From Flavobacteriales bacterium UBA7690 (GTDB lineage Bacteria > Bacteroidota > Bacteroidia > Flavobacteriales_F > PHOS-HE28): a stretch of 47,474 bases of DNA. Positions 1 to 8,202 of this stretch are shown piece after piece. A program made the translations under genes and the position numbers. The stretch lies in contig DLGQ01000099.1 of NCBI GenBank assembly GCA_002482775.1, positions 37,302 through 84,775 of the forward strand, written 5' to 3'. The notes under the pieces are model-generated. The model made no database searches and was not told where the DNA came from. It was given only the letters and a program-made list of their open reading frames with translations. Position 1 is the stretch's first letter. Each line of letters starts with the position of its first letter.

Positions 1-663
1 GAAGAACTCCGCCTGGTTGGTGCCCGCATAGTCCCGGAAGTAACGGACCTCTCCGCGCTGGATACGTTGGATCTCTTCGCGCGCTAGCTGACCCCAACGT
101 TCGAGAACATCCGGCCGCAAGAAATGGTCCTCACCGTTGATGATGCTGTTCTCGAACCACAGCGCGTGGGCCATTTCGTGGAGGCCGACATTGTGCGCAT
201 CGCGGCTGTGCGCGTATCCGTGCACGAAATCTTCCCAAGAGATGATGATCATGCCCACTTTGGGCCGCACTTCGCCTTGGTGAAGCCTTCCACTGCGGTG
301 AGATCGGTAGCTCTCCGGATAGACCACGATGCGGTCGAAGTGCTTCAGTTCAACATCCGGAAAACCCTGAAGCAGCTGCGCGGCACACGCGCTGATCATC
401 ACCTTCATCTCTGAGGTGATGGCCGTGCCAGCCCCGATCCACGTCTTCTCGTTCACGAAGAGCGAGACCTTGTCTTCGAAGGCCTGTTGTTGAGGTGCAT
501 TGAGCTGTTGGTAGTACAGGGCATACTTGGAAAGAACACGCTTCTCTTGCGCATTCAGGGGGATCTTCTTCGTCCACACGCCAGAGCTGCGCGCGGCCCA
601 AAGCACCCAGAGCGCGAGTGGCCCGCCTACAACGGTGAGGAACGCAAAAGCTCGAGCGATCAT
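1..663 (-). CDS. M90/MtfA-like zinc-dependent peptidase, 3' end cut by window edge
   Basis: The frame stays open from an ATG at 663 to the window edge (221 codons seen). After an N-terminal hydrophobic stretch the protein carries HEMAH at residues 162-166, a zincin HExxH site, followed by a segment ending GTNQAEFF, where the second acidic zinc ligand of the MtfA/M90 family is expected. The family includes E. coli MtfA (DgsA anti-repressor and aminopeptidase); in Bacteroidota the substrate is unknown. The N-terminal membrane segment suggests an anchored enzyme, unlike soluble E. coli MtfA. The start shares one base with the stop of the gene before it (TGATG), so the two are probably translationally coupled as the last genes of the aspS transcript. 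The family call is firm from the two motifs; the physiological role is not. Confidence 0.8.
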   Translation of the reverse strand, partial: MIARAFAFLTVVGGPLALWVLWAARSSGVWTKKIPLNAQEKRVLSKYALYYQQLNAPQQQAFEDKVSLFVNEKTWIGAGTAITSEMKVMISACAAQLLQGFPDVELKHFDRIVVYPESYRSHRSGRLHQGEVRPKVGMIIISWEDFVHGYAHSRDAHNVGLHEMAHALWFENSIINGEDHFLRPDVLERWGQLAREEIQRIQRGEVRYFRDYAGTNQAEFF

Positions 664-1088
664 CAGCCCTGCCCACTGATCCAATCGATGATCCGAGCTT
701 CCGTTGGTGCGCGTGAAGCGAGCACGGCCAAGGCCAGGGCCGATGCGCCTAAGACGAACCAGGACCCGGAGACCAAGAACACGACAGCATTGAAGAAGAA
801 CGCGGCTTCGATCAAGGCCCAATGGATGATCAGCGCCGCACGGAGCGCATTGAACGGCTCAGCCGATCCCTGTTGGAGTTGACCGATCCGTCCGCGGAAT
901 ACCATGAACGAGACCGGGATCAGCAGGAGCGATGAAAGACCAGCCACGACCAGGACCCCCGGTTCCCTGTCGCCGCTCGGCCCGTTCGTTCGGTCCAGGT
1001 AGATGAGCACCAGGATGAACATGATACAACCCATGCACAGTGCACCATGCAGCAACCGCAGGGCGCGCAGTTCATCCGTGTGCTGCAT
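663..1088 (-). CDS. small four-TM membrane protein of unknown function
   Basis: This 141-residue protein has four hydrophobic segments, at about residues 14-32, 45-64, 84-106 and 110-127, and a short polar tail. It looks like a compact inner-membrane protein. I do not recognise the family and see no catalytic motif. Its ATG directly abuts the stop codon of the deaminase gene upstream, and its own TGA overlaps the start of the peptidase gene downstream, so it sits inside a tightly packed four-gene run. Physical coupling to the membrane-anchored M90 peptidase makes a joint membrane role conceivable, but that is inference from position only. Confidence 0.75.
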   Translation of the reverse strand: MQHTDELRALRLLHGALCMGCIMFILVLIYLDRTNGPSGDREPGVLVVAGLSSLLLIPVSFMVFRGRIGQLQQGSAEPFNALRAALIIHWALIEAAFFFNAVVFLVSGSWFVLGASALALAVLASRAPTEARIIDWISGQG

Positions 1089-1565
1089 TCAATACCGGAT
1101 CTTATCCTGCTTCTGTTTCCACTCCGTGAACACGACTTGCGCTTCGTCACGCAGTTTGTGTTCTGTCGAGATGCGTCGCTCCGGATAGGGCAGAGGCAAC
1201 TCATCGTAGATCAGCTGATCATCGAATCCAGCATCGGCGGCATCTTCACGCGTGCAGGCGAAAACGACGCGGTCCGGACGGGCCCAGTAGATGGCACCGA
1301 GGCACATGGGGCACGGCTCGCAGCTGGTGTACAGCACACAACCGTTCAGCTGGAAATCGTTCAGGTTCTTGCACGCATCACGGATCGCGACCACTTCGGC
1401 ATGTGCCGTGGGGTCGTTGCTGCTCGTCACACGGTTGTTGCCGCGCCCAACGATCACGCCATCCTTCACGATCACACAACCGAAGGGGCCGCCCTCGCCG
1501 CTGTTCATGCCTTCCCTTGCGGCGCGGATGGCTTCCCGTAAGTAGTGTTCGTCGTTCATGGTCAC
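1089..1565 (-). CDS. guaD: guanine deaminase-type nucleoside deaminase
   Basis: This is a 158-residue cytidine-deaminase-fold enzyme. The zinc site is complete: His55 and the proton-shuttle Glu57 in TAHAEV, then Cys85 and Cys88 in EPCPMC. The block DAADAGFDD and a Tyr as the last residue match bacterial GuaD, where a C-terminal Tyr completes the partner subunit's active site. The expected reaction is guanine to xanthine plus ammonia. A GTG start at 1565 overlaps the aspS stop by four bases (GTGA); an ATG two codons later (1559) is the alternative. It follows aspS in the same transcript. The tRNA adenosine deaminase of the same superfamily is encoded separately at 40465-40914, which supports a nucleobase rather than tRNA role here. 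Confidence 0.85.
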   Translation of the reverse strand: MTMNDEHYLREAIRAAREGMNSGEGGPFGCVIVKDGVIVGRGNNRVTSSNDPTAHAEVVAIRDACKNLNDFQLNGCVLYTSCEPCPMCLGAIYWARPDRVVFACTREDAADAGFDDQLIYDELPLPYPERRISTEHKLRDEAQVVFTEWKQKQDKIRY

Positions 1566-3322
1566 TTGGTGTTCACGGTAACGTCGATCCCCAATTCCTT
1601 CAGCTGCACATCATCGATCCGGCTCGGCGCATCGATCATGGTATCGCGGCCAGCGTTGTTCTTCGGGAACGCGATGAACTCGCGGATGTCGCTGCGCCCA
1701 CCGAAAAGCGAGACCCAACGATCGAAACCGAAGGCTGCACCACCGTGCGGAGGAGCGCCGTATTCAAAGGCATCCAGCAGGAAACCGAATTTGTAGCGCG
1801 CGTCTTCATCGGTGAAACCCAGCACACGGAACATGGCTTCCTGCATGCTGCGATCATGGATGCGGATGCTTCCGCCGCCGATCTCCGTGCCGTTGATCAC
1901 CAGGTCATAGGCGTTCGCTTTCACCGCGCCGGGATCGCTCTCCAGGAGGTGTGCGTGTTCTGGAATGGGCGACGTGAACGGATGGTGCATGGCGTGCCAA
2001 CGACCGCTTTCTTCGTCCTTCTCCAACAACGGGAAGTTCAATACCCACAGGGGTTTGAAGTTCCACGGATCGCGTAGGCCGAGCAGGTCGCCGAGGTGCA
2101 GGCGCAGTTCGTTCATCTGCTTGCGCGTCTTGTGTTGCTCACCGGCGAGGATGCACAGGAGGTCGCCTTTCTGCATGGTAGCAGCATCGGCCCACCGCTG
2201 CAGATCATCCGGCGAATAGAACTTGTCCACCGTGCTTTTCAGTCCTTCTTCACCCCAACGCACGAAGACGATCCCGCTGGATCCGATCTGCGGGCGCTTC
2301 ACGAAGTCGATCAGTGCATCGGTCTGTTTGCGGCTCCATCCGGCGATGCCTTCCGCCTTGATCCCCACAATAAGCTCAGCTTCATCGAATACTTTGAAAC
2401 CCTTACCCTGTGAGGGTTGCGTGAGATCAACGAAGGGCATGCCGAAGCGTAGGTCGGGCTTGTCGCTACCGTAAAGGCCCATCGCATCATCGTATTCCAT
2501 GCGCTGGAACGGTGCGCTGAATTCCTTCTTGAGGATGCTGCTGAAGAGGTGCTTGGCCAGACCCTCGAAGGTGTTCAACACATCTTCACGTTCCACGAAG
2601 GCCATCTCGCAATCGATCTGCGTGAATTCCGGCTGGCGATCGGCGCGCAGGTCCTCGTCGCGGAAGCATTTCACGATCTGGAAGTAGCGGTCGAAACCGG
2701 CCACCATCAACAGTTGCTTGAAGGTCTGCGGGCTTTGCGGAAGCGCGTAGAACTCACCTTGGTTCATGCGGCTGGGCACCACGAAATCGCGCGCGCCTTC
2801 CGGTGTGCTTTTGATCAGCACCGGCGTTTCCACCTCCAGGAAACGCTGTGCGCTCAGGTAGTTCCGCACTTCCATCGCCATGCGGTGCCGTAGCTCGAAG
2901 TTGCTGCGTACCGTGGGTCGGCGAAGGTCGAGGTAGCGGTATTTCGCGCGCACTTCATCGCCGCCGTCGGTCTCATCTTCAATGGTGAAGGGCGGAAGTT
3001 CCGCTTCGTTCAGGATGTTCAACTCCTGCACTACGATCTCCACTTCACCCGTGGCGATGTTCTTGTTCTTGCTCTCGCGCTCCGTCACCACCCCCGAAGT
3101 CTGGACCACGAATTCGCGACCCAGCGTGCGTGCTTGTGCCACCAAAGCTTGTTGTACCTCACTGCCTGGGTTGAAGGCGAGTTGTGTGATGCCATACCGA
3201 TCCCGCAGATCCACGAAGGTCATGCCACCCAGGTCACGGGTGCGCTGGACCCATCCCGAGAGTGTAACGGTCTTTCCAGCGTCGGCGAGGCGGAGTTCGC
3301 CACAGGTGTGCGTGCGGTACAT
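1562..3322 (-). CDS. aspS: aspartyl-tRNA synthetase
   Basis: This 586-residue class IIb synthetase charges tRNA(Asp) (or tRNA(Asp/Asn) if non-discriminating). It has the N-terminal OB-fold anticodon domain (LSGWVQRTRDLGGMTFVDLR), motif 2 (FRDEDLRADRQPEFTQID), a bacterial GAD insertion domain, and motif 3 near the C-terminus (GAAFGFDRW). The length is normal for the bacterial type. I chose the ATG at 3322 because it gives MYRTHTCGEL, the usual beginning; the open frame runs 42 codons further upstream with no homologous content. A TATTTTCG element at 3371-3378 is the likely promoter. It is the first gene of the aspS-guaD-membrane protein-peptidase run. Confidence 0.97.
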   Translation of the reverse strand: MYRTHTCGELRLADAGKTVTLSGWVQRTRDLGGMTFVDLRDRYGITQLAFNPGSEVQQALVAQARTLGREFVVQTSGVVTERESKNKNIATGEVEIVVQELNILNEAELPPFTIEDETDGGDEVRAKYRYLDLRRPTVRSNFELRHRMAMEVRNYLSAQRFLEVETPVLIKSTPEGARDFVVPSRMNQGEFYALPQSPQTFKQLLMVAGFDRYFQIVKCFRDEDLRADRQPEFTQIDCEMAFVEREDVLNTFEGLAKHLFSSILKKEFSAPFQRMEYDDAMGLYGSDKPDLRFGMPFVDLTQPSQGKGFKVFDEAELIVGIKAEGIAGWSRKQTDALIDFVKRPQIGSSGIVFVRWGEEGLKSTVDKFYSPDDLQRWADAATMQKGDLLCILAGEQHKTRKQMNELRLHLGDLLGLRDPWNFKPLWVLNFPLLEKDEESGRWHAMHHPFTSPIPEHAHLLESDPGAVKANAYDLVINGTEIGGGSIRIHDRSMQEAMFRVLGFTDEDARYKFGFLLDAFEYGAPPHGGAAFGFDRWVSLFGGRSDIREFIAFPKNNAGRDTMIDAPSRIDDVQLKELGIDVTVNTK

Positions 3323-3370
3323 GCGGTGTGCTGATCCGCACGGCCATTGGACCTGCGTGCGGAGCGAGCG

Positions 3371-3378
3371 CGAAAATA
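3371..3378 (-). promoter_or_regulatory. putative -7 element of aspS operon
   Basis: On the minus strand this reads TATTTTCG, one base off the Bacteroidota TAnnTTTG box, 48 bases upstream of the aspS ATG. The same octamer precedes udk and the M43 protease gene in this window, which supports a real promoter element. Confidence 0.5.
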
Positions 3379-3404
3379 CCGGAACTAACGGACCGGAGGC
3401 CGCA

Positions 3405-3806
3405 CTACTGCACGGTAAGGGTGATGGAGCGCCGGATGATGTCCCCATCGTTCTCCTGCAACCAGAAGGTCCACACTTCGGTTCCGGGCTGGCTACGTGT
3501 AAGAATGGTCCTGTCGAACGTAAAGGAGCTGCCAGGGTCCGCTAGGCTGTCCGCGGTCGATGCTGGGTTGTTGTCGAAGCGGGAGAGTAATTTGAACAGC
3601 ACGAGACGGTCGTCGCCACGTTCCATGACCGCCCCGATCAGGAGCGTGTCGTTCTGGGGTACGGTGTCGTTGGCGAACGTATAGCCCGCGCCGGTCTTGA
3701 ATGCGATGGTCGGGTTCTTCTTGGGCTCAGCCTCCTCATCACGGAGACATCCGCATAGCAACACGGCCATTGCGGTGATGAATATGGCGAGCGATGTTCG
3801 GATCAT
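3405..3806 (-). CDS. small lipoprotein of unknown function
   Basis: A 133-residue exported lipoprotein: a hydrophobic signal peptide ends in the lipobox LLCGC (Cys20), followed by an acidic linker. The rest is predicted beta-rich and resembles short Ig-like lipoproteins common in Flavobacteriales. No enzymatic motif is visible. A TAATTTCG box lies only five bases before the ATG, implying a leaderless or nearly leaderless mRNA. It lies upstream of aspS in the same direction, but aspS seems to have its own promoter. Confidence 0.8.
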   Translation of the reverse strand: MIRTSLAIFITAMAVLLCGCLRDEEAEPKKNPTIAFKTGAGYTFANDTVPQNDTLLIGAVMERGDDRLVLFKLLSRFDNNPASTADSLADPGSSFTFDRTILTRSQPGTEVWTFWLQENDGDIIRRSITLTVQ

Positions 3807-3811
3807 GACCG

Positions 3812-3819
3812 CGAAATTA
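3812..3819 (-). promoter_or_regulatory. putative -7 element, leaderless mRNA
   Basis: On the minus strand this reads TAATTTCG and ends five bases before the ATG at 3806. With a start site a few bases downstream of the -7 box, transcription would begin at or next to the start codon. Confidence 0.45.
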
Positions 3820-3909
3820 GTCGGCGTGGCCCTCCTTGGTCTGAACTATCCATCACCAGTGGGCAGCGCTGCGCTAGGGGTGAGCGTCTACATCACAAAC
3901 CCTAGTCTC

Positions 3910-4674
3910 ATGCAACGACTGTTGACCCTGCTAACCGTGATCCTTTCGGCATCGTTCGCAATGGCGTGTTCGTGTTTCGGACCCAATACCTTTTGCGGTG
4001 TTTTGAACCCGCCCTACGAGGAGCCTGAATGGTGGATACCGGATGCCGTGGTGATGGCCATTCCACTTCAACAACACTATTACGGCATCGATGTGGTGAT
4101 CGTGCAGATCTTCCAAGGGGAGATGAACAACGACACTGTGCGTGTTTGGGGTGACAATGGCGCGCTCTGTAGGCTGTACACCGGGTGGGCAGAAGGCGAT
4201 ACGTTGATCCTTGGGTTGGATCGCACGGACCTTGCCGGTAATACCATCCAGAACCCGGAGTATCCGGCGAACCTCGAACAGCCCGAAGACTACATGATCA
4301 GCGGTTGCGGCGTGTACTCGCTGGACTTCGAGAACAACCGTGTGGTGGGCTGGATAGACGAGCCACAAGAGCAAAGCATGTCGACCGTGGAGTTCGAGCA
4401 GATGGTGAGTGCGTGTACGCTTGGCAATGGGATCGGTGATGGTCCCAGCGTGGATCCGATCGTCATACGAACGGTGGATGGCCTTCCCTTCATCGAATGG
4501 CGTCAACACGGACCAGCCGTGGATCTGGTGGTGAGCGATGCGCAAGGCCGGGCCGTGATCCGCCGTAGGTGGGATGGTTCTTCATTGGCGCTCGAAGGCC
4601 TTGCCCCGGGAGCTTATCTCGTGGAGATCATCCGTGAGAACGACCGCTTCGTCCGGAAAGTCGCGGTGATGTGA
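3910..4674 (+). CDS. secreted T9SS-sorted protein of unknown function
   Basis: A 254-residue secreted protein. The signal peptide (about residues 1-18) is followed by a Cys-rich start (CSCFGPNTFCG). The middle, with tracts such as VIVQIFQGEMNNDTVRVWGD and EGDTLILGLDRTD, resembles TIMP/netrin-like secreted proteins of Bacteroidota, but I would not insist on that. The last 70 residues form a T9SS type A sorting domain, ending LAPGAYLVEIIRENDRFVRK. The ATG at 3910 is chosen because the signal peptide begins there; the frame is open further upstream. The expected location is the cell surface or medium after T9SS export. Function unknown. Confidence 0.8.
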   Translation: MQRLLTLLTVILSASFAMACSCFGPNTFCGVLNPPYEEPEWWIPDAVVMAIPLQQHYYGIDVVIVQIFQGEMNNDTVRVWGDNGALCRLYTGWAEGDTLILGLDRTDLAGNTIQNPEYPANLEQPEDYMISGCGVYSLDFENNRVVGWIDEPQEQSMSTVEFEQMVSACTLGNGIGDGPSVDPIVIRTVDGLPFIEWRQHGPAVDLVVSDAQGRAVIRRRWDGSSLALEGLAPGAYLVEIIRENDRFVRKVAVM

Positions 4675-4705
4675 TGGCGGTACCTTGGCGGAACATTCAA
4701 CCGCT

Positions 4706-5089
4706 ATGCCCGCCAACATCAATTCGCCCTTTACCCGGTTCGCTAAACGGACCTCCACCCTTACCGGGCGTCCGGCTACGTTCATCCTTGCGGTGCTCGT
4801 CATCGTGGTATGGGCGGTCACTGGCCCCATGTTCGGTTTTAGCGACACTTGGCAACTGGTGATCAACACCAGTACCACCATCATCACGTTCCTCATGGTG
4901 TTCCTGATCCAGAATACGCAGAACCGCGACACGGAAGCCTTGCAGATCAAGCTCGATGAATTGATCCGAGCCATGGAGACGGCCAACAACTCGCTGCTGG
5001 ACCTGGAGGAAATGGACGATCATGAGCTTGATCGGATCAGGGATACGTACACCGCTTTGGCGCGCAAGCAACGGGAGGGTATGTCGTGA
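4706..5089 (+). CDS. low-affinity iron permease-family membrane protein
   Basis: A 127-residue protein with two closely spaced membrane helices (about residues 28-46 and 53-72) and a hydrophilic C-terminal helix. It matches the small bacterial members of the low-affinity iron permease family (Pfam Iron_permease), including the tract TWQLVINTSTTIITFLMVFL followed by IQNTQNRD. The iron-transport annotation comes from distant yeast Fet4 similarity and is weak evidence of function in bacteria. The ATG at 4706 is preferred over an upstream in-frame TTG at 4685. A TACCTTGG element lies 17 bases upstream of the ATG. Confidence 0.85.
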   Translation: MPANINSPFTRFAKRTSTLTGRPATFILAVLVIVVWAVTGPMFGFSDTWQLVINTSTTIITFLMVFLIQNTQNRDTEALQIKLDELIRAMETANNSLLDLEEMDDHELDRIRDTYTALARKQREGMS

Positions 5090-5174
5090 TCGGCCAAGCC
5101 TTTCACTTCTTGATCTGCGTCAAGTGCCACTCCTCGGATGTCCCGGTACGTTCGCGCCATCAAACTCGAACGTC

Positions 5175-5606
5175 ATGAAGACCAACAAATTCCTAGAAGC
5201 GGCCACGTGGATCATCGTGGCCATTTCCGCTTTCGGTACGCTTTCCGTCAGCCTCATGGCCCTGCTTGATCCGAAGGGTGTGATGGCCTTGGTGCATACG
5301 CCGCTGGATAATACCGATGCGTACAGTTCCATCCGTGGTGTCTTCGGCGGCGTTGGCATCACGCTGGCTGTCGTGCTGGTATGGGTGTTCCGCCGCGATC
5401 GCACCACCGCGGTCGGGTTCCTCGCTCTGTTCTGGGGCAACTACGCGCTGTGCCGTGCCCTCACCATCGCCATGGACGGACCACTCGGCGACTTCGGGAA
5501 CCAATGGATCGGCATCGAGGCCTTGTTGGCGATCGCAGCATTGGTGGTGTACGCCCTTCGTCGGCAGGTGAAAGTGGCTCCACGCAAGTTGGTGATCCCA
5601 GCATGA
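5175..5606 (+). CDS. DUF4345-type four-TM membrane protein
   Basis: This 143-residue membrane protein has four hydrophobic helices, at about residues 8-27, 53-71, 79-95 and 112-131. The tract YSSIRGVFGGVGITLAVVL between helix 1 and the rest is typical of DUF4345 proteins, whose function is unknown. I took the ATG at 5175 because the hydrophobic N-terminal helix begins right after it; the open frame continues upstream into the preceding gene in another reading frame. The gene ends seven bases before a strong hairpin terminator. Confidence 0.75.
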   Translation: MKTNKFLEAATWIIVAISAFGTLSVSLMALLDPKGVMALVHTPLDNTDAYSSIRGVFGGVGITLAVVLVWVFRRDRTTAVGFLALFWGNYALCRALTIAMDGPLGDFGNQWIGIEALLAIAALVVYALRRQVKVAPRKLVIPA

Positions 5607-5612
5607 TCCGGT

Positions 5613-5647
5613 ACAAGAACGCCGGAGCAGAGCTCCGGCGTTCTTGT
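5613..5647. terminator. strong bidirectional hairpin terminator
   Basis: A perfect 16-bp stem (arms 5613-5628 and 5632-5647) with a three-base loop sits between the convergent ends of the DUF4345 gene (5606) and HPPD (5667). There is no long T tract, but the stem is very stable and its position fits termination for both strands. Confidence 0.85.
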
Positions 5648-5666
5648 CTACACTCGAAGTTGCGCT

Positions 5667-6806
5667 CTACAACGTCCCCCTGCTCTCCTGCTCCCGCTCG
5701 ATCGCCTCGAACAGCGCCTTGAAGTTCCCCTTGCCGAAACTCTTCGCCCCCTTGCGCTGGATGATCTCCACGAACAGTGTGGGGCGGTCCTGCAGCGGCT
5801 TGGTGAAGAGCTGCAACAGATATCCCTCGTCGTCGCGATCCACCAGGATGCCCAGTTCGCTCAGTGGCGCCAGATCCTCATCGATGGGGCCCACGCGATC
5901 GAGCAAACCAACGTAGTAGGAGGAAGGCACTTTCAAGAACTCCACACCACGGCTCATCAGGTCGCGGATGGTCTTCACGATATCGTCCGTGGCGATCGCG
6001 ATGTGCTGCACGCCTTCGCCGTTGTAGAAATCGAGGTACTCCTCCACCTGGCTCTTCTTCTTGCCCTCGGCGGGTTCGTTGATCGGGAACTTGATGCGGC
6101 CATTGCCGTTGCTCATCACCTTGCTCATCAGTGCGCTGTACTCAGTGCTAATGTCCTTGTCATCGAAGCTCAGCACGTTCGCGAAGCCCATCACGTTCGC
6201 GTAGAAATCCACCCACTTGTTCATCTGGTTCCAGCCCACGTTCGCCACCATGTGGTCCACGTATTTCAGGCCGGCCGGTGGCGGGTTGTAAGCGCTCTTC
6301 CACGCGCGGAAACCGGGCAGGAAGGTGCCGTGGTAGTTCTTGCGCTCAATGAAGATGTGGACCGTGTCGCCGTACAGCTTGATGCCGCTCTTCACCACCT
6401 CGCCGTCGGCGTCCTTCTCCGTCATCGGCTCGAAATAGCTCACCGCGCCGCGCTTCGTGGTCTCTTCCCACGCCTTGCGCGCATCGTCCACCCACAGCGC
6501 GATCACCTTCACACCATCGCCGTGTTGGCGCAAGTGGTCGTTGATCGGGTTCTCCTTCGTCAGCGGCGTGGTCAGCACGAGGCGGATCTTGTCCTGCACC
6601 AGCACATAGCTCGTGCGGTCCTTCACGCCCGTCTCCAGACCCGCGTACGCCAAGCTCTGGAACCCGAAGGCCGTCTTGTAGAAGTGCGCCGCCTGCTTGG
6701 CATTGCCCACATACAGTTCAACATAGTCGGTGCCGAGGAGCGGCAGGAAGTCGGCGGCTCCGTCAACGATCTTCTTCAGGTCCGGGGTTGCGCTTTCAAT
6801 GGCCAT
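5667..6806 (-). CDS. hppD: 4-hydroxyphenylpyruvate dioxygenase
   Basis: A 379-residue Fe(II) enzyme converting 4-hydroxyphenylpyruvate to homogentisate, the second step of tyrosine breakdown. Two vicinal-oxygen-chelate domains are visible. The catalytic C-terminal half shows the iron ligands in DHMVANVGWN, QHIAIATDDI and LFVEIIQRKG, and the conserved lid FGKGNFKALFEAIE near the end. The length is normal. The ATG at 6806 is preferred; an upstream in-frame TTG at 6830 adds eight unlikely residues. A GAACTTTG sequence at 6828-6835 may be a weak -7 box. The next pathway enzyme, homogentisate dioxygenase, lies 3.2 kb upstream on the same strand with an accessory block between. Confidence 0.97.
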   Translation of the reverse strand: MAIESATPDLKKIVDGAADFLPLLGTDYVELYVGNAKQAAHFYKTAFGFQSLAYAGLETGVKDRTSYVLVQDKIRLVLTTPLTKENPINDHLRQHGDGVKVIALWVDDARKAWEETTKRGAVSYFEPMTEKDADGEVVKSGIKLYGDTVHIFIERKNYHGTFLPGFRAWKSAYNPPPAGLKYVDHMVANVGWNQMNKWVDFYANVMGFANVLSFDDKDISTEYSALMSKVMSNGNGRIKFPINEPAEGKKKSQVEEYLDFYNGEGVQHIAIATDDIVKTIRDLMSRGVEFLKVPSSYYVGLLDRVGPIDEDLAPLSELGILVDRDDEGYLLQLFTKPLQDRPTLFVEIIQRKGAKSFGKGNFKALFEAIEREQESRGTL

Positions 6807-6872
6807 GGTCGTGGATTTTTCGTGCTCCAAAGTTCGGTGATTTCTCCAGCGTGTGCGTGACGACGATCAGTA

Positions 6873-6968
6873 GGGCGTGCCCCTCGGCCAAATGCGCCTC
6901 GGGTCGGGCTATCCGCTGCAAGTCCTCGCCTAAGAAGGCTCCGGGCTTTCCGCTTCTATCCCTCACGC
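6873..6968 (+). repeat. structured dispersed repeat, copy A
   Basis: This 96-base non-coding block begins GGGCGTGCCCCTCGGCC, contains GGTCGGGCTATCCGC, and ends TTCTATCCCTCACGC. The reverse complement of 8203-8292 aligns with it from end to end with a few changes and a small gap. The arms GCGTG and CACGC near the ends and internal GC-rich inverted segments suggest a folded RNA or DNA element. From memory, similar GGGCGT...TCGGGCTATCCGC...TATCCCTMACGC blocks are scattered in many Bacteroidota genomes; I cannot check this here. Confidence 0.8.
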
Positions 6969-6982
6969 GCAATGCAGTCAAA

Positions 6983-7567
6983 CTAGGGTTCGTCGGACAC
7001 TTCTACCCCAAGCATTGAGCGGAATTCTTTTTCAAGCATTCGTTGCGCAGGTCCGAATTTGGAACGAATGATGTCGTTGCTCTTGGTGGTGAACTCTTTG
7101 GAGTTATGGCTGCCATTTTCGATGGCAGAAAATAATGCCAACTCATACTGAGTCATCCCGCTCAGTACTTCATCCATGAGATCGTTTTGCTGGGGCGTGA
7201 AGAAGATTCTGTTCGTGCGGTACTCAAAGTCGAATGCATCGCGCGTTTCGGACATTCTGGACTTAAGATGTGGCATGGGCTCCTTACTGGCTCCCGGTAG
7301 TCCGGAGAGAATTGCGGAAATATCCTTCCGGATAAAGAAGAACTTGTGGATTTGGGCATAGAGCCGCTTGATTATCTCGGCCCTGTCCTCGTGCAACTTC
7401 GTGAAACGGGTTCGGTGCTCATGATCTAGCTTGGAGAGCCCGCTCTTCATCCTTTCGAGAGCCGCATCTCTTTCGTGGGCAATCCACTGCTTGAACAAGA
7501 AGCTAACAATGCCAGCTACTAGTGCTGACACCGTTGCCGCAATACTGACCAACTTAAACCACTCCAT
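6983..7567 (-). CDS. membrane-anchored coiled-coil protein of unknown function
   Basis: A 194-residue protein with one N-terminal transmembrane helix (about residues 6-26), then a long charged helical region (about 30-75) likely to form a coiled coil, and a mostly helical remainder. The topology suggests a single-pass protein with a cytoplasmic domain. I know of similar uncharacterised proteins in accessory regions of many bacteria but no function. Codon use is AT-richer than in the flanking HPPD and Fic genes (for example AAA, TTT and ATT codons in runs), which hints at transfer. It follows the lipoprotein gene by 44 bases, so the two may be cotranscribed, and the pair is bracketed by the two repeat copies. 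Confidence 0.75.
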   Translation of the reverse strand: MEWFKLVSIAATVSALVAGIVSFLFKQWIAHERDAALERMKSGLSKLDHEHRTRFTKLHEDRAEIIKRLYAQIHKFFFIRKDISAILSGLPGASKEPMPHLKSRMSETRDAFDFEYRTNRIFFTPQQNDLMDEVLSGMTQYELALFSAIENGSHNSKEFTTKSNDIIRSKFGPAQRMLEKEFRSMLGVEVSDEP

Positions 7568-7611
7568 TTTCAGCGAATCTTGAGGGAAGGTAGATGCGAT
7601 GATGTACCTGT

Positions 7612-8184
7612 CTAGTGCAATAGCCCCCTGACCATCTCGTAGACTTCGTAGTCGTCATCTTCTACACCAGTTCGGGAAGGGACCAACAAGAGGCGCTTCT
7701 CGCCAGTCCAGTAAAGCTTGAACTCTTTGCCGTTCATAGTGTCCCCTTGCGCAAAGAGCGTGTCAATCGACTTGTTGCGAGCAATCATCAGGGTCGTACT
7801 CGAACTGTCGTTGCTCAGGAAGAACTCCCCCTTATCCGTTCGATCATGTGTTGCGTCTGCGTACTTCTCAGTCCAGATGAAGACCTTGGATTTCTTTAGC
7901 TCAAGCCGAATATGCCGGTCCAAGGATTTCACCCCATACCAACAGGTATCTGGTCTCCGATTCTTCCAGAGTAGGGAATCCACCCAGATGCCGGTGATAT
8001 CCTCGGTTGTGGTCTCCCGCGCATCTCCCTTCAGGTCGCATTGTTCCTTGTTGAGCATGACGTAACGAAGCGGCAACTGAGCATTCTTCGAATCTCCTGA
8101 TTGTTCCCCGTTGGGCGATGGAGATTCATCGCATCCCATGATTACCGCGGCGATTACAAAAGCCCAGAGCAATGGCTTCTTCAT
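7612..8184 (-). CDS. lipoprotein of unknown function
   Basis: A 190-residue lipoprotein: the signal peptide ends in the lipobox VIMGC (Cys18), followed by a Ser/Pro/Asn-rich linker and a beta-rich domain with tracts such as ITGIWVDSLLWKNRRPDTCW and FKLYWTGEKRLLLVPSR. This looks like a small lipocalin-like or stress-type exported domain, but I do not recognise it. The ATG at 8184 is chosen because the signal peptide begins there. The frame is open 42 codons further upstream, but that extension is a translation of the repeat at 8203-8292 and is not protein-like. Composition is AT-richer than the neighbours. Confidence 0.75.
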   Translation of the reverse strand: MKKPLLWAFVIAAVIMGCDESPSPNGEQSGDSKNAQLPLRYVMLNKEQCDLKGDARETTTEDITGIWVDSLLWKNRRPDTCWYGVKSLDRHIRLELKKSKVFIWTEKYADATHDRTDKGEFFLSNDSSSTTLMIARNKSIDTLFAQGDTMNGKEFKLYWTGEKRLLLVPSRTGVEDDDYEVYEMVRGLLH

Positions 8185-8202
8185 GACACCAATGTAGGTT
8201 TC

